Origin: Polytrichum commune
Taxonomy: Eukaryota; Streptophyta; Polytrichopsida; Polytrichales; Polytrichaceae
Length of the DNA: 64,000 bases
Direction: 5' to 3'
Assembly (NCBI GenBank): GCA_950295325.1
Contig: OX485803.1
Coordinates: 75,531,554-75,595,553, forward strand
Part shown: in pieces, positions 46,761-59,679 of the stretch
Layout: every line of letters starts with the position of its first letter
How positions within the stretch are numbered: position 1 is the first letter of the stretch
Translations under genes and position numbers: made by a program
Notes under the pieces: generated by a model
Database searches by the model: none
Told to the model about the DNA's origin: nothing
What the model saw: only the letters and a program-made list of their open reading frames with translations

Positions 46761-48800
46761 CAGACTCTCAAGGAAGGCTTTACTAGTGTCTATTGCAGAC
46801 ATTTGTCACATTATAATTCATTAATTAGACAATAAGGTTGTTATCTTCACTTTAACACATCACTCAATCAACTTTTACTATCCTTTCTCTCAAGGTTTCC
46901 TCTCACTGTTTCTCATCGAGTGGGGTATGTGTGTCAGTCACTGTAAGTTTCTATCTTGTCATGAAATTGTAGAACAATAGTCTTTGAGTATCACAATTGT
47001 CTTTGATAACCATTGGCCAATGCATCTTCAAATCACAACAATTCCTTCATAAATTGGTCAATGTTAATTCCAATACAAGACAAATTGTTTATTCCTTAAT
47101 TCCAAGATATAATCATTATTCACAACTTATGCAACTAACAATAATTATCAAGGTCAAGCTATAGTCTTGATTGCCTTGCACAACCTGCAACAACAACAAC
47201 AATAACCAGGGTAACACACAAAACAATAGTTGATCTGGTTAGCTTGCACTATGTACTCAAAGATCAAGTCTCTAGACTATGTACTAATATAAAACTCTAT
47301 GTAAGTTTAGGACAAATTATGCCTAAATCTCCTTGATAATCCAAAGTTTATCCAAACTCATATTCATTTAATCAAACTTAACTCCTCAAATCTACCGCTA
47401 ATCAACTGATCAGAAGTGATTTCTCATCACTTCAGTTGATTGGGGGCTCTCTCATTAAACACACTTGACAAAGTTTACTACTACTACCCTATAATTTTTA
47501 CTTTCACTATAATCGTAGTTTATCTATACAAATTATTTTCTCTCTTTCTGTTGTCCTCTCCCACTGCCTCTCACATGCTTCAACAATGGGCTATGGTTCC
47601 ACTCGCAGACTGACACTTGGCCTTTCAACTTCCTCACACACGATTGTTGCCTTTCACATGTCTTAGAATCCTCTCACGGCTGCCTTTCCCAGGTAACCCT
47701 TTGGTTCACCCTCTCATAGGGAGTCAATAGTTCCACTTCACTATAGGCTTTGGCGAATTTTCCATTCAATCAATCTATCCTTGATTGCTTGAGGACTTCT
47801 GTGCATCACGACTCATGCCTGTAGTTTTTCGGACTTCACTTGGAGATAATTATCTCTTCACCCTTCTTTTTCTCTTTATAACCTGCTTCGGCCAACTATT
47901 TTGCATGAGTTCATCACTCAATTGGACTCATTGCCCATAGTTCTACACAAGTTTGTATCAATGTCATACTTATCACTATAGTCCTATTTGTTTGATTTGA
48001 GAGGCTTTCCACTCAGACAATAGCTTTTTCATACATCAATCTTCACACTCCTGGTGCACAACTTCAATTTACTCAACCATATTTAGGACTTCACACCTGG
48101 ACAATAGTTACACAATGCTCAATTTCTTACGACAATAGTCTTTGCTCTTGCATTCACTCACTAATCCCTCACACATTCCCACTCCTTCCTTTCTCGTTCT
48201 ATCCTTCACAATTTATTTCCTCCTCACAATTTCAAAATCTCTCGTCTTCTCAGAGGTGATTCAATTTTCCATCTACATTGCTTCATCTTTATCAACTCTC
48301 ACTCTCACAATTCCAAACTTAATCACTTGCAGTCACAACAATTGACTATGGTTTTCTAATCTACATTCATGCAATTCAAACAGAAAATAGTTTGACCACA
48401 CGGCCATTCAATCGACTCAAAATTCAAAATAACAATATACTTTGGTAAAATCCAGTATCCCGCAATCCCTGCGATGATTACTACATTTACTCATAAAATA
48501 ATTTAACTATTGTCCTCACACAATCTCGGTGATGAGGCAGACAAGGCTATAATTTAACTTTGCGCTCAACAATGTTAAGAGAATGTCTGCCTTCCTTTCT
48601 GCTGCTAGTCCCTTTGGCTCGGCAGGAGAGGTGATGATATTTTCTGTAACCAACTATGGGCGCCTCAGCCCATGATAATAGTTATAAGTACCTTCCTTGC
48701 CTATAGTTCAACTATTTCCATCTACTCGGATGAAACTTCATCCGAGTTTGACCATCTGCCCATAGTTAAACTATTCGGCCAAAAATTTGGCTTAGATTAC
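46761..48800. other. CT-rich non-coding stretch
   Basis: No gene or transposon end recognised. ACAATAGTT/ACTATAG words recur, and a small perfect hairpin ACTCGGATGA-AAC-TTCATCCGAGT-type lies near 48724-48748. Confidence 0.5.
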
Positions 48801-48807
48801 CCCTCAC

Positions 48808-49702
48808 TTAATTTTTTTGCATCCCTGCAAAAACTTCAACAATAATTTCAAAACTTCCGATGCTTGCTCGAAGAAGCTCCCCAATTTTCTTAGCTTGTGT
48901 GGAGTCTGTAATCTTCTTCAAATTCTGGAACCATCGTCTCCTCCTACGGCAGTTGAATATTGTTGTCGGACTGGTCCTGTAATGCCCTGGCAATCATTTT
49001 CGCTCGCGTATGGCCAAAGTCATTGACCATAGTGTGGTGGGGTCCTATGATAAAATAAGTTGACCAAATTGCTTCCATACATCGCATCCACCTGGCCGTC
49101 CTGTAAAGATGTTTTGTTGCCAGCAAGGCCTCTGGACGTGTGACACTAAAGTTGTTGATGTCCAAGGTTAAACTAAACTTCTTGCAATAGGCTGCCAACA
49201 TTGCACAAAAAATTGTTGCCATAAAACAAATGGGGTCCTTGTGTGCCTTATGCTTTAAAAAGAACCTCCAGTAATTTGTTGCACATTCTATTGGACTCTG
49301 AAACGAACCGGTAACTATACGTCAATTATACTCTAGGATGATAATAGTTGCATTTTGAGACCACTTGTAACACCTCCTGTACGAACAAAATTTTGGGTCC
49401 ATGGTAAGTGCTAAAGGTGGAAGTGAGCAGGAACCCTTAGAGATTCTCACATACACTCTGTCATGTGGCTCCTCCTTCTGAGCTGGAATTATTCGTGAGG
49501 GTTCCACATCTCTGAACAACTAGTTGATTGCCTCCCACGTAGGTATAGGTTGCTCGCTGGGATGCTTAAACATGACTTCGTAGTTACCTATACAGATGAT
49601 GTTTGATATGAAATAGATGTAGATGGAATAACAACTTCTGCAAATGATTCCCTTGTAATTGCTGGAATATGATTTTGTACACTTATCATGCTCCCATGCC
49701 AT
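48808..49702 (-). pseudogene. unassigned decayed gene
   Basis: Consecutive minus-strand pieces (49702-49520, 49519-49322, 49222-48944, 48993-48808) read as one decayed protein across frames and stops, for example PKFCSYRRCYKWSQNATIII and MATIFCAMLAAYCKKFSLTL, then FNLARRRRWFQNLKKITDS-like basic sequence. No known motif. Could be host or transposon derived. Confidence 0.3.
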
Positions 49703-50305
49703 TCATCCATTTCGTGAAACCATTTACATTCTTGTACTCTATTTGATCTAGAAATTTTATTTTTCTTCTTCTCAGACCTGTATTCTTTCAGAATGCTTTT
49801 ATATATTTTTTACATGACAACCAAGAACGATTAAAACCTTTGGTTACAACTATTAAACGAATTTGCAAATTACTCCAAGTGTTTATACTTACACAAAATA
49901 ACAAGAGACCGTAAAAATATATATGAAACATAACAATAGTAGTGGTCTGTAAAAATAACAATCATGCTATGTAAAAACAATGTGAATATGTGAATACAGT
50001 ATCTACAGAGTAACCACATAATATAAGTTATCATAATATCCGTCATGTTGGTTTTTTGAATTAAAACATTTTTCTATAATGAAGGGCAACTGCCAAATCA
50101 TACACAACCCCCAAAAATAATCTCATTAAAAATTTATTAAAATAACATTTCTTACCATGGGCCCTTGCCTTTTCCTACTAGACCACCTTTCTTGCCTCTC
50201 AACGCAAAACTCGTTAGAACATGTCACTGCATTTATTAGGCTTTAGAATTTATATTTTGGGGACCTCGACCTCCATGGTCCCTTTGCGTATGTAGTTAGC
50301 TTCAA
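49703..50305. other. AT-rich spacer
   Basis: No coding or repeat signal recognised. Confidence 0.6.
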
Positions 50306-50673
50306 TATGAGATACAGTGTCACCAATTCTAATTATCTTGCTCAGGATTAATAGTAAATCACGGTACAATGTCACTAACACTAAATGTTAGCCCAACAAT
50401 ATTTGTCATTCCTTGTAATTTCTTGGGGGGATTTTAGATTTTCAGTGTTGCAATTACTATCACTTACCAAATGATTTTTCATTCAAATTTCAATCATCCA
50501 TGACAATTTTTCATCACAAGTTGCTAACAAGAGAAGGTAGAGTTTTGGCCAATGGGTGAACTCATCCATCATCCATGACAATATTTGTTCACTTATTCAT
50601 CAGAAGTGTCATCCATAAAGTTACCATGGTGACATAAAATATCATATGACACTAAATATCATATTTAGTGTAG
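50306..50673 (-). mobile_element. palindromic-end MITE, 368 bp
   Basis: Inverted copy of the 370-bp family; the right end is complete (ACTAAATATCATATTTAGTGTAG as split words), the left is worn (GAGATACAGTGTCACC). Confidence 0.82.
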
Positions 50674-50816
50674 TTGTTACATTAGTAGGTAGTTGATGGG
50701 TAGGAGATTGCATTGTAAGTGATTGACAAGTGTTTAGATAGTTAATTATGTTTCGAGACCAAAACACTGGTCCCCGCATCAGAACTTCAATGATAAAAAA
50801 TTATACCACTTGAGAG

Positions 50817-51345
50817 TTCCACATTGAGCTCCACATGGTGGCTGTTCGGCCTTTGCAACCTACTAGACTCATTCCGCTCCGCAATGTTTGGAACTTCGGG
50901 CAGAGAAAGATGGGTCCCCTCTGCGGCACTCCACCCACGCACTTGTCTAGTTGAATTACATCAAATGCGGAATGCATGAGCTCGGTAATACACACTGGCT
51001 GCGACTGCACGTGGATTGAACAAAGATCTGCACAAGATGAAGATGGCGCTGGCAACTTTGATTTCCACATTGAGATCCACATGGTCCAATTCGGCCTTTG
51101 CAAACCCTACTCATGCCGCTCCACGGGGTTTGCATGGTAGATCGCAACGAACCTACACTAAGAAACTAAGGGCAGAGAGAGATGCATGGATACCCTCTGC
51201 CGCACTCTACCCACACACTTGACTGGGTGGATTATATCAAACGCGGAATGTATGAGCACAGTAATACACACCGCCTGCAAACTGTAACTGGATTGAACAA
51301 GGATCTGCACAAGATGATGCTGGCAACTTCATTTCCACATTGAAG
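50817..51345. repeat. about 250-bp tandem duplication
   Basis: TTCCACATTGAG starts at 50817, 51063 and 51333. The first two units are about 80 percent alike (shared CGCACTCCACCC-like, GCGGAATG, AGTAATACACAC and GATCTGCACAAGATG blocks); the third is only a stub. It lies directly behind the 3' end of the minus-strand gene at 51401. Confidence 0.82.
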
Positions 51346-51400
51346 GTCCTCTGTGACCTTGATACTTTCTGGGGTGCCCATGTGCTGCATGAAGAAATCA

Positions 51401-53000
51401 CTAGTCCTGGCTATTGGCACGGAGCTTTCTTCGCCTGTAACACGAAAGCAAAGCAAAACCCAGAAGCACCGTCACAGGGACGATAAGAGTAGAAAAAATA
51501 ACCACAATAGTCCACACTGCACCGTCCAGTCCTGTATCTTTCTGTGCCTGGAGTGCATTGGCCATGACCATCGCAAACAAACTGTTCACGCACCCTTGGA
51601 TAAGGAACATGTAGCTTGGTATCGACACGCACTGGACAAATGGGTCAGCAAATTCTACTCGAGCACTGTGAATTTTATCTCCATCAATTATTTTGTCTGG
51701 AACTGGGTCAATATACGTCCGCCACCGCGATAATATCACCCCACTCATACATAGAACGACAGCGATGATTCCGTAATAGAATGGCCTGAACAGTGCCTTC
51801 CGGTCTTCGAAGACAATTCGGTAATAATCATCTTCAGAGCTAGGTGCAGGCGAAGGAGCAAAAGATGGAGCACTCGGAGGATTAGTGTTCTCGAGCAGTG
51901 GCAACTTTCCACAATACGAAATTGCAACCATCGCCATAGCCAGGATTGCTATACCTAAGTAGGCCTTGACTTTGGATTCTTCTAGTGCGTCCATCACGCG
52001 AAACCACCTCTTCAGTCCCTGCTCATGAAAATGCATCGTCAATTCACCTCATCAATAGTGGTTAGTGGTTTAGGGGTTCACTTGTACAAACTTGCCGATT
52101 CCACGTACCAAAACAATTTTTGCGTAACCCAAATAGCATCTTGAATGCATCTTGCAAAGGTCGAAATGAATTACAAACCCCGAGTGGGAACTATCTGTAG
52201 GACTATTGCAAGTGTCAGCGTCTTAAGGACCTGGTTTGAAGCTGGTAAGTTAAGTCATTTATAAGTTTCAGCACTATCTTGGACCTGCTTTCGTACTATA
52301 ACCTTTTGAAGACTACACATTACGAAGACTACACTAAATATTGTATTTAGTGTCATATGGTATTTTATGTCACTCTGGTATTTTTCTTAATGACAGTTCA
52401 TCCCAACTTACTTTTAGTTTATCTCAATGCCATGTAATGAAACAAAAGATGTAACTCTGGTATATTTTGACTCCTGTCATTTCTGTGTTGGAAAATTATC
52501 ATGGATGATTGAAATTTGGATGAAAAATCACTTAGTAAGTGACAGTTTTTGTAACATTCTAGATTTATAATGCCCAAAATTTCATACAAGGAATGACAAA
52601 GAATGCTAGGTTTACAATTAGTGTTAATAACACTAGCTACATGGACAGTTTACAATTAGTATTGAGCAAGACAAATAGAATAAAGACAATACTTAGTGTA
52701 GATATCTATAAGAAATTCATGAAATTTATCAGAATCAATAGGAAATCAGAAGTGATGTATATTCCTACTAGCGGCAGCACATGCTAGGTATAACCTGAGT
52801 GGTAAAACCCTCTGGAGGTGTCACCGCTATGACGGCATCCGTCCAATTGTTAGCCAGCTCATACCGTTGCACATCAGCTCCCTCCTGCAAGGCATTTGAC
52901 TCCGAGCTACACATGTCGGCGTGGGAGAATAGTGGAGTGGTTATATTCATCACGAGCTCATTTATCCAGGTCAAGTCCGTTGATGTTGCTCATCTTGATC
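51401..53000 (-). CDS. candidate multi-pass membrane protein, family unknown
   Basis: The best-supported exon is 52018-51401 (206 codons to stop). It starts after a CAG acceptor with GLKRWFRVMDALEESKVKAYLG. Four hydrophobic spans follow: AYLGIAILAMAMVAISYCG, FYYGIIAVVLCMSGVIL, SYMFLIQGCVNSLFAMVMA, WTIVVIFSTLIVPVTVLLG; between the first two is a Pro/Ser-rich loop. The tail CYRRRKLRANSQD is basic. An upstream exon ending at 52795 joins in phase (NNWTDAVIAVTPPEGFTTQ|GLKRW); its left edge is somewhere near 53.0 kb. The 777-bp intron holds a MITE (52329-52701). A frame at 53520-53285 (RASGGTSIEVSYFHPNFDKGW) and one around 53825-53574 may be further upstream exons, but phases are not settled. I do not recognise the family. 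Confidence 0.55.
52329..52701 (+). mobile_element. palindromic-end MITE, 373 bp
   Basis: CTACACTAAATATTGTATTT left, ACTTAGTGTAG right, family interior between. It lies in a likely intron of the 51401 gene. Confidence 0.83.
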
Positions 53001-53520
53001 TTACAAAGCTGATACACCAAATGCTCACTTACATTATGTTTCTCACCAAAATATTTTATTTTCTAAATTTTTGTGGCTACATACGACATCTATACTTACT
53101 TCTTGTATTGTATTCTTAATCGACACAATCACACCCAAAGAATGTAACAGACCAAATTGCCAAGGCGCTACACACACTTCTTCAAAACTTACTGCAACAT
53201 AATTGTAAGCAGCTTGCCTGCAACGACATCAGTATTCCAGCAACAGTTCTAAAGACGACTACTACCAGAGTGCAATCACCATCTTTAACGATGACTGAAT
53301 CTGCTTATCTTGAGAATGAACGGATCTTTCTGCTCACAGATGGTTGTATCAGATTGCCAACCCTTGTCGAAGTTGGGGTGGAAATAGCTGACCTCGATCG
53401 AAGTTCCCCCACTCGCTCTCCCTAACGATGAGTAGTATAAGCTTCTGCTCAAAGTCAGGTTCTTCCTACGCCGGCATGCCGAGCCCCCAAGTTCCGAGAA
53501 TGGCTGTTGATAGAAACGTT

Positions 53521-55176
53521 CTGACTACAGAATCATATTGTTTAGGAATCATGGGCTGCTACGTTTAACCTGTTCATGGCAAAGGGGAGGGAACTTGCAA
53601 GATAAGCAGGGAGGAGCCTCCCAGGTTGCTTTCTACAACACCAATATGCCAAAGATCAGAATTTTTCAGGGTATGATCAGGCCATTCATCAGGATTCAGG
53701 AGGCTAATTTCATCAGGTCTACCTACACCTGTTTCATCTTCAATTATTGTTGACCGCGGTAAAGAAGGCCAGGTAAGCTTGAGTTGCGAGTAACTTACAT
53801 TTTCTAAATTAATACCTTGGTGCATGGATTCTGCCTCACGAAGCTGCCACGGTCCAGGACCACACTGCAGCGTAATTTTTAAAATCCGGTAACCTAGTCC
53901 CTCTCAGTGAAGTGTAAAATTTCATGACACCTATTATGGAGCTACACCAAATAGTCCTATAATTATGTGCCACAGTAATTTTCTAGAACCCATGCTAATA
54001 CTTATAATGAGAATTAATGTGGGCGAATTTCTAGTAGAAAGTTATTATGGATCACATTAAATTTTTTGTTTGAAAATTAATGTGGATAATTTCGATTTTT
54101 TGTGATTCTTTTGATGTACGGAAAATTTATTTTATTTTATGCAAGGTGTTGGTCAAACATAACATTATTTTGCTGACTGACATGTTGGGTGGGTCCAAGA
54201 ATATTTTATGTAAAACGTTAGAATTATATCTTACAGACGCTTGTCAGTAAGTAGATTCGGTCTAGAAAATAAGTGAGTATCAAGTGAAGCACTGCCACTT
54301 GATATTAATAGAATGGAATAGCTGATAGCAGCTAAATAATGGTATGAAAATCTGAAGGAAGACTGAGGTGAAGACCCCGGGTCTGGGGCCCACAGTTTTT
54401 CCACCCTGACTCGACAATTGCAGTGGCCCACGCTACTTATTTTCATGCTAATTTTTCATCCACAGTAATAGGATTATTTCGCGTAGCATTGGAGAGGGTG
54501 AAAACGAAGATAAACAGAGTACACAGTTGAACCGCCACCCATGACCGTGCCAACCAGCCTGCTACAGAGTACCCCGAATATTATAATAAGTGTGTGAGGA
54601 AGACCTCTAGCCGGCTCGAATCCGGGAATAAATCTCTCGACTTTCGGTCAAAAATACACTCTCTAGGTACTAATCCTTGGCATGTTATATGGCATGAGAA
54701 TTTGTCGACGATATCTGACGTCAGTATCGTGCTGTTTAGTATTCGTTAGGAACTCTTTTTCAGAGCAAAATGGTCACAGGAAGACTGATGAGAGGGGAGA
54801 GAAAGAGAGAGACAACGGAAACTGTCGGCAGAGTTGATTTGCGACCATCTTAGGAAGTCTATCCCAAGATCTTGTTATCTCACTCCCAAAGGTTGTGAAC
54901 ATATTCCAGGCAATTGATCTGGAGTGGTCTGAGTTGATCAAGGTACTTTAGGTTGTGATAAGTTCCATGATTGCAAAACTTGACGCTATGAACTGACGAT
55001 GATGATGAATGGATGTTGTATCTGTCTGTGTGTAGATACGAAGGACTCTAGTCCGGACTTAAGTGTTATGGGAAGATTGGAAGTGAAAACCAAGCCGTAT
55101 ACCACCTGCGTTCAGTTCTGCATAATAAATGCAACATTGAGTTATTGAACGGCATAGACTGGGAACTGATCTGGCT
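53521..55176. other. mostly non-coding spacer
   Basis: Apart from the possible upstream exon at 53574-53880 (minus), no gene or transposon end is recognised. It should hold the promoters of the two divergent membrane-protein genes. Confidence 0.5.
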
Positions 55177-57235
55177 ATGGCGGAAAGACGTGATAATTTG
55201 GAGGGGCAGATTTTACCTCTGCACAGCTCTGATCGAGCCCTGCAAGCTGTGCGGCGCCAACTCACTGTACCTGTATGCTATCCTTCCTTTTCAACTGAAG
55301 CTCTTCATTTAGCTTGTTTAGTTTGGGGGTTTTGACGGGCGTTTTCGGAGGGGGTTCCCGAAATGCTGAATTTCTGCACATTATGAAAGAGATCGCTTGA
55401 TAATCTGAGAATCTGAACCGACCTCTTGTTTCAAATCTTTGTATTCAACTTGTACATTATGAAATCTCGCTTGATGAAGTGGCCGGCCATGTGAAGCGAC
55501 GGGTGTTTCTAGGGGCCTAAATTTCATCAAGTCTGGGCTCTGTCCCACTATCCCACTATCTAGGAATGGGGTACATATGCCGCTTTCACCATTGGTACCA
55601 TTACACAACTATTGCAGATACTACACAAAGATGATAAACTCCAGGGTCCTGACCCAATTCACATTTTCCTTTGTATCTAGATGTTCATTATCAGCAAGAA
55701 CTTTCCACATCCAATCCAAATTGTCGGAAGGTGCATCCAACGAGCATTTTGCATCTGTTGCTATTCACCCATCATATGGCACCAAAAATTAGATTTGTTG
55801 TTTACAAAGGAGAATGGCATGTCTCAAGCTACTGTCCTTGTTCACTTGACCCTTAATTTTCACAAGGATCTCAAGAGGTGCCATTCTCCTATAATACATG
55901 ATGTATCATGATTTGAACCCTTGATGCTGATCAAGTAATGGTCAGACCAAGTGATTTGAAAATTTGTTGGTGTGTCCAGACTACACTTGTTATGGTATTT
56001 AGTGTTGCTTACTATTCAGAATTACGCAATGCAATAACTCCTTACTATAGAGTCCAATTTTTACTAGCAAAGGTTATATAGGTTGTTCATATATTCTAGA
56101 ATATAAATGACTTTTTTGGTAAAATATTATATTCTCAATAAACAATTATAGCATTGTGTAATTCTAGATAGTAAGTGACACTAAATACCAGAAATGGTGT
56201 AATCCTGATTGATTATGAGGAGGCACAATATCACTTTTAAATTTTAATAGATGACTATGCTATGGCATTACATCTACTTTAGGTAATGAACACGTGTGCC
56301 ATGCCATAATATGTTGTAGTAAGCACCCAATATCTACTTGGTTGTTACACATCACATGATAAAGCTCTTTGCATCCTTTTCCTATAAATTAATATGCATA
56401 ATTAGATTGCCTTTGCAAATAGGTTGCCTCTTTAACCATGCAAATTTATCTTGGGTCAACATCAAAGCCCAAAAGCTTATAAATTTTATTTATTCATATG
56501 TATAACATAACAAATGCAGTAAAAAAATCATATACTTTGTTACTGTGGTAGTGAATATTTAGAAATAGCATGGATTGTTGATACATTAGCGTGGAGCAAC
56601 CTAATTGCGCATATCAGTATAGTTCACAAGGTCTTGCAAAATCAGACCTTCTGCTCTTTCATGTTTCTAATTCCTTTTGTGCTCTACACAGGGATGATTC
56701 CATGTGTTATGACTAACTTAATGTTCAATTTTATCAGGAACATGATGAACAGGAAGTGGCTTCCCGCTTGGCGAGCATCTCGGCACTCGACGCAACTCGA
56801 TCCAGTGCCCAGACACTCGGGATCATTTCCGCCTTCGTCCTGGCCATCACGTTCACTGGAGGGACGCCTTTAGGTACCTATCCACAACCAGATGAACTGA
56901 CAACGGCTAATTACCCTGCACTGAAGTATCATATCGCTTCTCCTGCTGAATATGGATTCCTTTTCGCGATCTTCTTCGTGAAAACGAGTGCATTCTCCTG
57001 TGCCATGTGCAGTGTTGCTTTCAACCTGCTCGTCATTAATGAAGCACAATTGGCCTTGGATCTCCACCACCACACCACAGATAATCCTCCACAGAATACA
57101 CTAGAAGATTCAGCACCTCTGCAAAAGCACCGAGGCACTCTGAAATGGTTATTGAAACACATGTCTATGTTCACACTCTTATCTGCCATCCTCTTACTGA
57201 TTGTGGAAATTATGAGGGCTTTGATTCTTGCATGA
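55177..57235 (+). CDS. small three-span membrane protein, PGG-domain-like
   Basis: Two exons fit: 55177-55266 (MAERRDNLEGQ to RRQLT) and 56738-57235, joined in phase 0 across a GT/AG intron of 1471 bp, giving 195 residues. Exon 2 begins EHDEQEVASRLASISALDAT. Hydrophobic spans are LGIISAFVLAITFTGG (about 57-72), FLFAIFFVKTSAFSCAMCSVAFNLLVI and MFTLLSAILLLIVEIMRALIL. The first span with ITFTGGTPLGTYPQ resembles the start of the plant PGG membrane domain (TFxxGxxPPGG), but ankyrin repeats are absent; the assignment is tentative. A GTG inside exon 2 (56756) is not the start. The intron contains the MITE at 55981-56202. Confidence 0.6.
55981..56202. mobile_element. short palindromic-end MITE, 222 bp
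   Basis: CTACACTTGTTATGG left and ACTAAATACCAGAAATGGTG right, same family as 44502-44724 but more diverged. It lies inside the intron of the 55177 gene. Confidence 0.75.
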
Positions 57236-57294
57236 TCATGTGTAAGTAGGACCTTAGAGTAGGTGTCTGTGCTCCCTATGCACACAGTTGGTAG

Positions 57295-57671
57295 GTACAC
57301 TAAATATGATATTCAGTGTCATATGGTATTTTATGTCACCATGGTAACTTTCTGGATGACACTTCTTATGAATAATTGAACAAATATTGTCATGGATAAT
57401 GGATGAGTTCGTCCATTGGCCAAAACCTTACCTTCTCGTCAACAACTTGTGATGACATATTGTCATGGATGATTGAAATTTGGATGAAAAATCACTTGGT
57501 AAGTGATAGTAATTGCAACACTGTAAATCTATGACCCCCCAAGTTTTTTTACAAAGAATGACAAATAACGTTGAGTTAACATTTAGTGTTGGTGACACTA
57601 TACCGCAATTTACAATTAGTATTGAGCAAGACAATTAGAATTGGTGACACTAAATATCATATTTAGTGTAG
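57295..57671 (+). mobile_element. palindromic-end MITE, about 377 bp
   Basis: Nearly complete member of the family: GTACACTAAATATGATATTC left, ATATTTAGTGTAG right. It starts 60 bp behind the stop of the 55177 gene, so it may supply that gene's 3' untranslated sequence. Confidence 0.87.
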
Positions 57672-58512
57672 TTCTCACATGGAACACTTGTGATTTCCAA
57701 TCTGAGATGAAGCTTTGATTGACATGTTCTTTTACAACATTTGGTTGCCATTGTGGTCTTGGTTTTTTGGTCTTTGACATCCACCAAATTGCATTCCATA
57801 CCAATGGTTGGGACATTGATATGTCCAAGCAGCAAGACTTGGTGTCCATGGGTATGTCATGGGATAATATGTCAAAACGAAGTGACAGAGACACTTCAAG
57901 GAACACGATGCAAGATTTTCACTTGTTCATGACCATTGAATGGTTACAAAATTTACGATTGTGGTTCAATGATCTACTACTATCATAGATCTTTTAACCA
58001 ATGTATAGTGGTTGGGAATGAGTGAACATTCCATGCGATTCCCATATAATGAGACAAATTCTGTTCTGCAATAACAAGTAACTCCCACGTAATATAACTC
58101 CCATGTAAGTGCTTCGTGAGGAGGCACGATAAGAATCTTAGGGTTATATCTATTTTGAGTTCAAATTCAACTTTTCACAAATGGAAACTAATTGTGCTAG
58201 GCTTGTTAGTGGTTTCCAATGTGAGATGGGTAGTGAACATAAGAAGCAGGCAATAACATTAGAAGACACTCCCACCCCACCTGCCAAGGACAACCCCCAT
58301 GCCACCAAAATCACTTAACAAGGAACTGAGCTACCTACCTACGTAGAAATTGGGGTTCGGTCGTTGTTACTTTTTACGTGGTGGTGCTTCACGTCCGAGG
58401 GGCCCGGCCTCCCCTTGATGTGGGCGCGTTTTCTTGGTTCTTAATGCATTTGACTTTGTTGGCCTCCTGTTCCCCCCCCCCCCCCCCCCCCAAAAAAAAC
58501 AAGGAGAAGGCA
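57672..58512. other. spacer with a long C run
   Basis: Small frames at 57719-57988 (+) and 57906-57616 (-) overlap and show no motif. A run of about 20 C followed by A8 is at 58471-58499. Confidence 0.5.
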
Positions 58513-58520
58513 CTCCTATT

Positions 58521-58746
58521 CGATGATCGGGGAGAACCGGTAGTTAGTTACAGATGAACCAGTTGAGTTTGAGAAATAACCCGTTGAAGTTCAAGACTTC
58601 AGAAGAATTACCGATCACTTTAGAGGAATTTATGGAATATACCTCAAATTAATATAGAAAAACTAAAGGATGTGAACATGTAACCGGTTGGACTTGCAAA
58701 CACTAGGATCTCAACCGATTATGCCCAAAAATCTCCCCAATCACTG
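58521..58746. mobile_element. hAT-type MITE, 226 bp
   Basis: Inverted ends CGATGATCGGGGAGA and CAGTGATTGGGGAGA, with a perfect 8-bp duplication CTCCTATT at 58513-58520 and 58747-58754, as made by hAT transposases. Confidence 0.9.
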
Positions 58747-58826
58747 CTCCTATTATGTCTTTGGTCATTTAACCTTGGGGAGAAAGTACGACTTGTAGGT
58801 GTACTTTAATTGAAATGCATGTGGAC

Positions 58827-59179
58827 GGATAACATTACCCAACCCAATACTCTTAACTCCGGCGCAGAGTTCGATGCGGCTCCGGGGAGGTTCGGATGCC
58901 AACTCCGGTGGGTTCGGGTGGGTTGGGGCAAAAATTGCCCCCTATTTTTTTGATTGGGTGGGGCCTTACTTGATCTCATAAGGGGCCTCCTAGAGTAATT
59001 TGGGGCCGTAGAACCCAAATTTAGCAAAAAAAAACCAAAAAAAGTCATCAAGGGGCCAAAACGGGGAGGGCCAGAAAAATGGACCCACCTGAGCTGGCAT
59101 CCGAACCTCCCCGGAGCCGCATCGGAGCCGCATCGAACTCCGCGCCGGAGTTAAGAGTATTGGGTTGGGTAATGTTAGG
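58827..59179. mobile_element. fold-back MITE, 353 bp, about 85-bp arms
   Basis: AACATTACCCAACCCAATAC at 58831 and its inverse near 59155-59175 start arms of about 85 bp (including CTTAACTCCGGCGC, GTTCGATGCGGCTCC and GGGGAGGTTCGGATGCC). The right arm has one extra CGGAGCCGCAT unit. A 10-bp duplication GCATGTGGAC flanks it at 58817-58826 and 59180-59189, a Mutator-type length. Confidence 0.87.
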
Positions 59180-59679
59180 GCATGTGGACACCTGAGTTGA
59201 CATCCACAACAAGTAGAAAAATGACTCAAGCAGGTTACTTAATTACCATACTTATTGATAGATCCTTGGAAATTGGAGCACACACTTCAGAGATGGCAGA
59301 TCATTCTTCAGTAGGACTTGTTCAGTTTTGCACTTGAGCATGTGGCCAAGGAATCCTTTACTTTTGGATGTACTTTAATCCCCCTTGACACGTTTAGCCG
59401 CACAAGAAAGTGTCATATTATCCGAATGTCATATTCTGTATACTATGACATTTTGGCCTCAAATGTCATATTATCAAGGTTTTTCAAGAAAATGGCCTAT
59501 TTCAATGCAAAATGTTTTTTTATACACAATGTAGATATAAAAGTATGAAAGAATGTTTTTATTAAAGAAATATGTTCACAAGGTCACACAATATGAAATT
59601 AAAAATTAAAAAATACAAAATACAAAATCCTATGATGATATCTTCATCATATCACACACTATGAAAGTAAGAATCTATT

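Noticed and set aside
56756-57235. 159-codon gene starting at 56756
   Set aside because: The supposed start is GTG; an acceptor at 56736-56737 and an upstream exon at 55177 explain the frame better.
58471-58499. Long C run followed by A8
   Set aside because: Homopolymer, prone to sequencing error; no biological meaning can be drawn.
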